64,000 bases of DNA from Hyunsoonleella pacifica. GTDB taxonomy: Bacteria > Bacteroidota > Bacteroidia > Flavobacteriales > Flavobacteriaceae. Below the pieces are notes generated by a model. It was not told the origin of the DNA, searched no databases, and worked only from the letters and a program-made list of their open reading frames with translations. The stretch covers positions 1-64,000 of the forward strand of contig NZ_SIRS01000007.1 in NCBI RefSeq assembly GCF_004310335.1, in the 5' to 3' direction. Position numbers and translations under genes: made by a program. This document shows positions 7,415 through 15,731 of this stretch, in pieces; within the stretch, counting starts at the first letter, position 1, and each line of letters begins with the position of its first letter.

Positions 7415-10400
7415 TTATCTATAGAGGGTAAAATGCCCTACGAATTCTTTATCGTTTCTACTATCGTTTAACTTTACTACAAACCAATAATCTCCTGTTG
7501 GTAACTCTTTCCCCTTGTATCTTCCATCCCATTTTTCATTTACATTAAGGGTTGCAATTTTTCTACCATATCTATCAAAAATATCAAAGGTTAAATCGTC
7601 ATATTGAGACGCACAACCTATACCCCATCCATCTAAAGTCCCATCATCATTTGGTGTAAAGTAATTAGGAATACAGATATCTATAAACTCCATTGGTATT
7701 GAGGCTTCAACTTGACATCCATTAGTATCTACAACTGTTACAGTGTATGTTCCTGTTTCATAAATAATAAATGTATTTGTACTACCGTAAGATTCTCCAT
7801 TAAGGAAATACTCATAGTTTCCTGTACCACCAGTAGTTGTTGCTTCTATTTCGTTTAAACCACTTTCTCTTAACACTAAAGCCAACGGTTGGTAGTCATC
7901 AATATCAAACAAAGCACTGCGCTGTATACAACCATTAATATGTCTAACATCTATATAATGATCTAACCCTGGTGCTATATTTGTAAATGTATTGCTTGAT
8001 TGATATGTACCACCATCTAGTGCGTATTCCAATTCGGCAGGATCTACAGTATCGTTTTCATTTAGGTTTACTGTAACTGTATTAGTTGAGGCGTTATTAA
8101 CACATCCATATTCGATAACCAATTCTGGGTTAAACGCGATGGATTCAGGGAAATCTATTTCAAACTCTACTTCACAACCTTCATTATCTCTAATATAAAT
8201 CACATGATTTCCACCTGCTAAATTTGTGAAATCGAAAATAGTTTGTGTACTAGTTCCCGTTGTATATGGGCCATCATAGTTATCTAAACTCACACTATAT
8301 GGTAAACTTCCTCCTGAAACCTCTACACTAAATGCACCATTAAGTTCTCCTGTACATAATTCTGGAACTATGGAGTTTGGAACTACAGTTAGAAATACTG
8401 GAGCAGGCTCATTAATACTAAAATCAATGATTACAAAACATCCTAACTCATCTTGTACTACTGCTTGATATGTACCCGGTGCTAAATCTTCAAAAATTGG
8501 TTCATCAAAGAATTGATTCATTTGTGGAGATATTGCATATTTAATAATTCCTGTACCTCCAGTAGCTAAAATCTCTATTGAACCATTATTTTCTGCTGTA
8601 CAGGTTACATCTGTTGTATTAAAGGTTACTTCTAGTGGTAAAGACGGCTCTGTAATAGGAATAGTTGCAGAAGTTGTTAAGCAATCTCCACTATCTACTC
8701 TTACCTGATAGTTTCCGGCTGGAAGCTCTGTAAATACACCAGGACTATTTTGTGTTGCAGGAATTGCATTTCCAGAAGTATCTTGTAGGGTATATACATA
8801 ATTACCCAATCCGCCTTCTGCTGTAGCTATAATTACGCCAGTGATATCTCCAGTACAGTTAATATTAGCATTCATTGCATCTATACTAACTGTTAAATCT
8901 GGTAATGGATCAATAGTAATCTGATTTGATACATCAGTGATACAACCATTAGCGTCTCTTACATAATATTGATAATCGCCAGCCGGTACCGAGAATGTTA
9001 TTGAAGTTGCAAATGTGCCTATTACGGATGAAAAGTTACTATCTGTACTATAACTGTAAGGACCATTACCTCCTAAAGCACTTAAAGTTAGTGTTGCTTC
9101 TGTTAAACATGTTTGCGATGTTGCTTTTACTAAAGTTGCTTGTACTTCTGTAGGCTCATCAATTACAATATTTGGTGTATTGAATTCGCAATTATAACCA
9201 TCGGTTACAGTAACGTTATATGTTCCTGCTCCTAAATTATCAAAAACAGTAGATGTTTGCGGTCCTGAACTTGATACTGTTGGCAATACTTGATTAAGCG
9301 TATAAGTATAATTTGAACCTTGTCCGCCTATTGTACTTGTAACTGTAATGGTAGCATTTGTATCTCCAAAACATGATAATAATGTTGTATTTGCTGAAAT
9401 TGTGGCATCAATTGGATTTGGAATAATTAGTGTCACATTGTCTGTAGCTATACAACCTCCAGCATCTCTAACGTTTACTGTATAGACACCTGCTTCTAAA
9501 TTTGTAAACGTACCGTTTGGAGTGTATGCTACTATAGCTGCTCCTGTTAATTCATATTCGTAAGTACCATAACCGCCACTAGCTACTGCTGTTATTGTCC
9601 CTTGGTTGTTATCACATGTAACATTTGATGTTTCTGTAGCCACTACAGTTAAAGCTTCTGGTGGAGATTGAATAATTACATTAGTAGTTGTAGTACAAAA
9701 TGGGTTTGCCGTTTGTATAATTTCTACACTATAAGTTCCTGATGTCATTCCTGAAACTAATACTGGGTTTGTAGAGGTATTTGCATTAACAACACCAGTT
9801 ACCGAAGCTAAAGTACTATCAAAAACTTCATAAGTATATGGTCCAGAATAGCCACTTAAACTAAGTTCAAAACTTCCTGTGTTATCTCCAAAACAGGTTA
9901 CTGCATTTGGTGTTGTGGTTACTGTAGGCGGTATTGCCTCAGGCAAAATAACTTCTACTTCGGCGAAACAAGTGTTTGCATCGCTAAGTGTAATGGTATA
10001 TGTTCCTGATGGTACATTTGAAAACACATTTCCACTTAAGCTTATGCCTGTTGGATTTGGACTAATGGTATATGTATATACTCCTGTACCGCCTGTTCCA
10101 TTTATGGTAATTTGTCCATCGTCATTACTACATGTTGGTAATGTGGTTATACTAGGTGTTAGGTTAACTGGAGGTGCAATATCAACAGTTACTAAATTTC
10201 CACAACCATTGACATCTTGAATTTCTATAGTATGTGTTCCTGAAGCTAAATTAGATATACTAAATGGTGCTGTTCTTGTTTGAAATGCACCACCATCAAT
10301 ACTATAACTGTAAGGTGCAATTCCTGCTGTTGCTAAAGCAACATCAATTTCAAACTCTCCTTCTGCTACTGTACATTGATTATTTAATGTTGTAGAGATA

Positions 10401-13400
10401 GCTGGTTCTGGGTCTTGCGGTAAAACAATCGCTGTAGTTGTTCTTATACAATTGTATGCATCTTTTACATGAACATAATACGTGTTTGCATCAACATTAA
10501 ATGTATTTGCAGAAGCCCATGAAGGATCTGTTTCTAATGGTGCTGTACTTGACGTTGTAATTTGATAGGTATATGGTGGTGTACCATCTCTCGCAATAGC
10601 ACTGATTAATCCTGAATTAGCATTACAATTTGCATTTCTGTCTACTGTCGCAGTTATACTTAAATCTATAGCTGACTCTGAAATATTGAATGGTACAGTT
10701 ACCACACCACAACCTGCATTTAGTCCTGATGTTTCTGTTATAGAAACAAAATAGGTTCCAAAAGGTAATGCTCCTAGATTGGCAACAGGTAAACTTCCTC
10801 CAGCTGGCACTACTCCAGAACCTGTGATTCCTGTTGTAACTATAGATAGAGCGTTGAATATTTCATAATCTACATTTGTAGGAACTCCATAAACACTGTT
10901 GATTGTAAATGATACATTTCCATCAGCACTTCCAACACAAGTAATATTATTTGAGGTTACAGCTGATGCTGTTAATGTTGAATTTGTTGGTATTGATGCT
11001 GTAGCTGTTTCATAATAACTACATCCTGTAGAATCGTCATAAACAATAAATGTGTATGTAATTCCTGGCAATAATCCTGTAAAGGTTGCTGTTTGACTAC
11101 CTGGAGTATCCTCAGCCACCCATGTACCTCCTGGTGGCGGAGGTGGAATTACGCCTGTATAAATATCAAAGAAAAATGGTCCTGTACTTACTAAAGTAGT
11201 TCCAATACTCACTATCGCTTCTCCCCCTGTTGTACAATCAACAGTTGTATTTACTAAAATATCTAAATCGTTTGGTGGAGACGCTACTAATACATCTTGT
11301 ACTAAAACAGAACAACCGTTGGCATCTACTACGTTGATTTGATACAAGCCAAAATCTACGACATCAAAGGTTGTTGATGTTGTTCCTGAAGCATTTAATT
11401 CTGTTGCTGAATACCCATTTGTTCCTGTAACATAGTAATTATATGGTGCTGTTCCTCCACTAACACTTTGTACAATTACAGAACCTTTAGAGATTCCGCC
11501 ACTTAAAACATCACAAGTAATTGGTAGCGATGTATGCAAAACACTAATTGGTGTTGGTTCAGCAATAGTTATAGTTTCTGTATCCTCACAAGAATTAGCA
11601 TCTGTTAATGTGATTGTATAAGTACCTGCTGGCAAACCTGAAGTTTGTGTACCAAAATTTGTTCCTGTTGTATCGTTATTAACATTTATAACGAATGGTG
11701 GTGTCCCTACTGTACTATTAATAGTGATATCAATTGCAGCATTAGCATCTCCATTACATAAATTATCAGCAGTTTGTATTACAGAAGTGATGTCTGGTAA
11801 TGAAATGGCGTTTATAGTTTCTACTGCTGAATCTGTAGTACAATTATTAGTATCAGCTATACGGAATTGATAAGTACCATCAGTTGTTACTGTATAGTTA
11901 AATGTAGTAGCTGTAGTTCCTAAACTAGTGAAACCGCCTCCATTTATTGAAACTTCATAAGTAAATGGTGCAACTCCTCCAGAAATTGTGCCTTGAATAG
12001 TTCCATCTGGAGAGGCCGTACAATCTAAATTCTTTGTTATTACTGTTCCTACTGTTAATGGTGGTAATGGATCTATAGTGTATGTTTCAGCATAAGTACA
12101 TTGATTGGCATCCCTTACTTGAAACGTGTATGTTCCTGGTACCAATCCTATAAATGTACTTGATGGTTGGTAAGCTGTTACTGCACTAGCTGGTGCTATT
12201 ATTTGATATTCTAATGGACTTAATCCTCCAGTAGTTGTAATAGTAATATCTGAAGTGTTTGCTGGACATGTTATAGGCGTACTGCTAAAATTTAAATCTG
12301 TAGGTGGATTTAACGCATCAATTGTTATTGGTGCTGCTACAAATGTACATACATTAGCATCTCTTACTGTAACTGTATACGTACCATTGGTTAATCCTGT
12401 AAATGTTGTACCAGGTTGAAAGTTTACACCATCAATACTATATTGATAAGGAGGAAATCCTCCTGTTACTCCAGAGACAGTGATTATACCACTTGTTGTA
12501 CAAGTGTATGGTGTTGTTAGAGCAACTGTACCATTAATAGCTGTTGCTGTAGTGATGGTAATTGTCTGTGGTGTAGTTGTACAAACATCTGTTCCCAAAG
12601 TGTATTCTACTATTACATCATAATCTCCTGCTGTTAGATTTGTAAAGTTTGGAGAATTCTGATATGTAGTTCCATTATCAACACTATAACGTAGCGTATT
12701 ACCATTTGGATTAGTTACGTTAACCGTAATAGTTCCACTATCTGGATCATCAGAACATAAAATATCGGTTTGGGCAACTGTGAAATCTGGTGCTGGAATG
12801 GCATCTATAGAAATAATTGTCTCTACTTCACAATTATTGAAATCAACTACTCTAATCGTATATGTTGCTGCTGTAGGAGCATTAATTATTGGAGTGCTTT
12901 GAAATGTTGCACTACCATTTACAAAGTAATAATAAGGTGGTGTTCCTCCTGTTGGATACACTGTAATTTCCCCATCAGTACAAGTAATAGGCTTGGTTAT
13001 TGCTGATGTTGCCTCAAGTATAGGAGGCTCAATAATTTCAACATTGCCTGTATATGTACATCCATCCTCTGTTGAAACATTTACTATGTATGTTCCTGGA
13101 TTTAAGTTTTCAAAAGTATAATTATCATCCGTAATTGGTCCAACACTATTTACTAATGTTACACCATCATAAATCGAAAAGAAATACTGTGGACGCGCAT
13201 CATTGGCAGCTAAAACTACACTTCCTAACTCACCATAACATATAGGCTGTGTAACTGTAGTTTGAACCGCGAAATCTCTCTCTCTAATTTGAACATCTGG
13301 AACAGTGAATATACATGGATTAGGTGTTACACCAACTTGTCTTATATAAGCTGAATAAATACCAGGTGTATTCACTACAAAAGTATTGCTAACTTGATAA

Positions 13401-15661
13401 TTAATTCCATCAATACTATATTCATAACCACTAGGCACTCCTCCAATAATAATTTCTCCAGGTGTGGTACAAATAATATCACGTGATGCAACATTAGGAA
13501 CCAACAAGTTTTCGTAAACATTGAAGTAAAACTGATTGAAGCACCCTCCATCATAATTAAGTGTTAACCTATATTGTCCAGCAGTATCAGCAGTATAACT
13601 TGCTCCTGTAGCAACTTGATTCCATGAACAAGTATCACTTTCATTAGCACAGTCCTGATTTAAAACAGCTGTACAGCTTGATTCATCTAACACTTCCCAA
13701 ATCATTGAAGATGTATCCGTGATATTGGTTTGTATAAATCTTGAATCGTTTGCACCACATAAAAAGATATTTGGTAATTCTTTACCATCATTAGGACATA
13801 TTACCACTTCATCAGCAAAAGGTATTACTGGATTTGTAACATTAGATCCAAAAAGTGTAACATCAAATTGTTGGGTTATTGATTGACATGGTGCAGTTGC
13901 AGCATTGTATACATAATAGGTGCCTGTTGAAGTAACCGTAATCGATTGTCCAGTTCCAATAACAGGTGTGCCACTAGGACTTGTTGACCAAGTATATGAA
14001 TCGTATCCATTACCAGCCGTTAGTGTTGTAGAATCTCCACAAAGCACTACATTTTCATCAAACGTACAGTTTAAATTTCCTAAAAAGTTTGTAGCTCTTG
14101 GCGTGATTAAACACCCAGTATTACTATTATAACTTGGGTCATCAGAAATTTCAAAAGTATCATTTATAGTACCTCGATAAGTTACATAAGCCTGATTACT
14201 AATTATGTTAGAACAAGCATCGGTTAACAAACTACAATCTGACACTACAGTTACACTAAAACGAATTTCTTGTACAGGATCGTTTTCCTCTACAAGGGAT
14301 TCATCTACTTGAAAAATTATTTCACGTGTACTAGCATCATAACTTTTTACTGTAACTCCAGGAGGTAGTGATACAATGTCGGCAGGATAATTGAATATAA
14401 TATTGATTGGTAGTATATCTCTTATTATGATTCCTGTTTCACCTACTGGCGGTCTAGCATCATCATTACCTGTGTTTTGAAATCCTATAACATAATTTAA
14501 TTCATCTCCCAGATCTACTTCCTGTCCCTCTATGTCTGTACCAAATTCATCTTCAACAATTTTGGTAAGCACTATATTTGGTGCAATAATTTCAATAGCA
14601 AAGGCACTGAAATAATAGTAATATATATCCAAATTACTTCCTAAACTTATAGTTGCATTAGTGTCTCCATTTCCAATAATGGTATTACCTGCATTTGGTA
14701 TGTTTATAATTCCCGCATCGAATCCTAATGTGTTTGTACCTGCAGGATTTCTGTCAAAAAATAATTCTGGTGTGTTGGTAACTGGGTCAATTATGGAAAC
14801 TGTACTGTTAAAGAAATTATTACCAGGACGAATTACCGTTCCTGAATTGTCGGTAGCATTAATGATATTGTTATTTAATTCTAAATAATCACCTGTATAA
14901 CGTCTATCTCCTTCAATAGTACTAAATGCAAATTTTGCACGAACTGGCCCTACTGGAATGGTTTGAAAACCAGAAATAGGAAAGGTTTCATTTATGGCAC
15001 TGGTAATTTTTGTAAATCCATCAAATGATGTAATGTATTTACTTGGTAATAGTGGGTCTTCATAAATAACGAAAAGAGACCAACCTGCCGAAAGCCCTTC
15101 TGAATTAGGTTTGGGACCTACTAATGATGATATATTTGCTACACCATAAGTTCCTTCTGGATTAGGTAAAGCAGTTAGTATATCGGTTACGTCATGATAA
15201 TATACATAAGTATTTGAATTTCTGTTATTTGCTGCATTTTGAAAATAAATTTGTGTTCCTGTAATATCTTGATAAGCTGTACTTCCAGGGACTCTAAATT
15301 TAATATCTGATATTGGTTCAGCACCATTAACTACTGCACTCCAATACAATCCTGCATATACAATTTGATAGCAATTTGTATCGCTTGGCACATCTAAATC
15401 TGCTGTACTAGAATTAAATGTAGTGGGGTCGCTGTCAATATCTACATAAACTGCAGCATCTATTCTGTCATTTGTGTTATTTCCATTATAAGGGTTAGTA
15501 ATATGTAGCCCAACATTACTATTTCCAATTAAAAGCATATCACCCTTAATAGCCTCGTCATATCTAGGTAAAAATGGAACAACATTTTGTGCAAAACACT
15601 GTATACCTATTAAGAGCATCAAAGCAAGGATACAGTTATTTACATAAGTAGGTGTTTTCAT
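7415..15661 (-). CDS. sprB: Giant SprB-repeat adhesin, T9SS type B cargo
   Basis: A 2748-residue cell-surface protein, likely a gliding or attachment adhesin. It has a signal peptide (MKTPTYVNNCILALMLLIGIQCFAQ). Next comes a globular N-region and a DUF11-like segment (about 365-500), then roughly 21 tandem SprB-type modules of 80-95 residues. Most modules have the pattern ITC...GG.PPY.YSIDG...F..L..GTYTV.V.DANGC. Each usually has one Cys near its start and one in the final DANxC, suggesting one disulfide per module. The last ~85 residues (CIPNYFTPNDDG onward, FDIFDRYGRKI, ending GHFTLYR) form the CHU_C sorting domain read by the T9SS. Flanked by two PorP/SprF genes. It is shorter than F. johnsoniae SprB; the symbol is by analogy and could mark a paralogous adhesin. 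Confidence 0.85.
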   Translation of the reverse strand: MKTPTYVNNCILALMLLIGIQCFAQNVVPFLPRYDEAIKGDMLLIGNSNVGLHITNPYNGNNTNDRIDAAVYVDIDSDPTTFNSSTADLDVPSDTNCYQIVYAGLYWSAVVNGAEPISDIKFRVPGSTAYQDITGTQIYFQNAANNRNSNTYVYYHDVTDILTALPNPEGTYGVANISSLVGPKPNSEGLSAGWSLFVIYEDPLLPSKYITSFDGFTKITSAINETFPISGFQTIPVGPVRAKFAFSTIEGDRRYTGDYLELNNNIINATDNSGTVIRPGNNFFNSTVSIIDPVTNTPELFFDRNPAGTNTLGFDAGIINIPNAGNTIIGNGDTNATISLGSNLDIYYYYFSAFAIEIIAPNIVLTKIVEDEFGTDIEGQEVDLGDELNYVIGFQNTGNDDARPPVGETGIIIRDILPINIIFNYPADIVSLPPGVTVKSYDASTREIIFQVDESLVEENDPVQEIRFSVTVVSDCSLLTDACSNIISNQAYVTYRGTINDTFEISDDPSYNSNTGCLITPRATNFLGNLNCTFDENVVLCGDSTTLTAGNGYDSYTWSTSPSGTPVIGTGQSITVTSTGTYYVYNAATAPCQSITQQFDVTLFGSNVTNPVIPFADEVVICPNDGKELPNIFLCGANDSRFIQTNITDTSSMIWEVLDESSCTAVLNQDCANESDTCSWNQVATGASYTADTAGQYRLTLNYDGGCFNQFYFNVYENLLVPNVASRDIICTTPGEIIIGGVPSGYEYSIDGINYQVSNTFVVNTPGIYSAYIRQVGVTPNPCIFTVPDVQIRERDFAVQTTVTQPICYGELGSVVLAANDARPQYFFSIYDGVTLVNSVGPITDDNYTFENLNPGTYIVNVSTEDGCTYTGNVEIIEPPILEATSAITKPITCTDGEITVYPTGGTPPYYYFVNGSATFQSTPIINAPTAATYTIRVVDFNNCEVETIISIDAIPAPDFTVAQTDILCSDDPDSGTITVNVTNPNGNTLRYSVDNGTTYQNSPNFTNLTAGDYDVIVEYTLGTDVCTTTPQTITITTATAINGTVALTTPYTCTTSGIITVSGVTGGFPPYQYSIDGVNFQPGTTFTGLTNGTYTVTVRDANVCTFVAAPITIDALNPPTDLNFSSTPITCPANTSDITITTTGGLSPLEYQIIAPASAVTAYQPSSTFIGLVPGTYTFQVRDANQCTYAETYTIDPLPPLTVGTVITKNLDCTASPDGTIQGTISGGVAPFTYEVSINGGGFTSLGTTATTFNYTVTTDGTYQFRIADTNNCTTDSAVETINAISLPDITSVIQTADNLCNGDANAAIDITINSTVGTPPFVINVNNDTTGTNFGTQTSGLPAGTYTITLTDANSCEDTETITIAEPTPISVLHTSLPITCDVLSGGISKGSVIVQSVSGGTAPYNYYVTGTNGYSATELNASGTTSTTFDVVDFGLYQINVVDANGCSVLVQDVLVASPPNDLDILVNTTVDCTTGGEAIVSIGTTLVSTGPFFFDIYTGVIPPPPPGGTWVAEDTPGSQTATFTGLLPGITYTFIVYDDSTGCSYYETATASIPTNSTLTASAVTSNNITCVGSADGNVSFTINSVYGVPTNVDYEIFNALSIVTTGITGSGVVPAGGSLPVANLGALPFGTYFVSITETSGLNAGCGVVTVPFNISESAIDLSITATVDRNANCNANSGLISAIARDGTPPYTYQITTSSTAPLETDPSWASANTFNVDANTYYVHVKDAYNCIRTTTAIVLPQDPEPAISTTLNNQCTVAEGEFEIDVALATAGIAPYSYSIDGGAFQTRTAPFSISNLASGTHTIEIQDVNGCGNLVTVDIAPPVNLTPSITTLPTCSNDDGQITINGTGGTGVYTYTISPNPTGISLSGNVFSNVPSGTYTITLSDANTCFAEVEVILPEAIPPTVTTTPNAVTCFGDNTGSFELSLSGYSGPYTYEVFDSTLASVTGVVNANTSTNPVLVSGMTSGTYSVEIIQTANPFCTTTTNVIIQSPPEALTVVATETSNVTCDNNQGTITAVASGGYGTYEYELTGAAIVAYTPNGTFTNLEAGVYTVNVRDAGGCIATDNVTLIIPNPIDATISANTTLLSCFGDTNATITVTSTIGGQGSNYTYTLNQVLPTVSSSGPQTSTVFDNLGAGTYNVTVTDGYNCEFNTPNIVIDEPTEVQATLVKATSQTCLTEATLTLSALGGNGPYSYSTDSNFSSVIGTFATSITFSVPAGDYQYYVRDANGCITDVSNQITIDPLPDLTVSIDAMNANINCTGDITGVIIATAEGGLGNYVYTLQDTSGNAIPATQNSPGVFTELPAGNYQVRVDSGDCLTTSATIPITEPSLPLEVTFNTTDVTCTAENNGSIEILATGGTGIIKYAISPQMNQFFDEPIFEDLAPGTYQAVVQDELGCFVIIDFSINEPAPVFLTVVPNSIVPELCTGELNGAFSVEVSGGSLPYSVSLDNYDGPYTTGTSTQTIFDFTNLAGGNHVIYIRDNEGCEVEFEIDFPESIAFNPELVIEYGCVNNASTNTVTVNLNENDTVDPAELEYALDGGTYQSSNTFTNIAPGLDHYIDVRHINGCIQRSALFDIDDYQPLALVLRESGLNEIEATTTGGTGNYEYFLNGESYGSTNTFIIYETGTYTVTVVDTNGCQVEASIPMEFIDICIPNYFTPNDDGTLDGWGIGCASQYDDLTFDIFDRYGRKIATLNVNEKWDGRYKGKELPTGDYWFVVKLNDSRNDKEFVGHFTLYR

Positions 15662-15731
15662 AGTTGTTAGTTTTTCTATTTCAGTTCATTTGGGGTTGAG
15701 AGAAATAGCAATCTGTTTTTATCTAATTCTT

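Noticed and set aside
9879-10220. 113-aa plus-strand ORF
   Set aside because: Antisense shadow of the SprB-repeat gene, whose Thr/Gly/Pro-rich codons keep the opposite strand open.
7415-15661. SprB-repeat region as tandem DNA repeats
   Set aside because: Modules are related in protein but strongly diverged in DNA, so they are not a recent nucleotide repeat.
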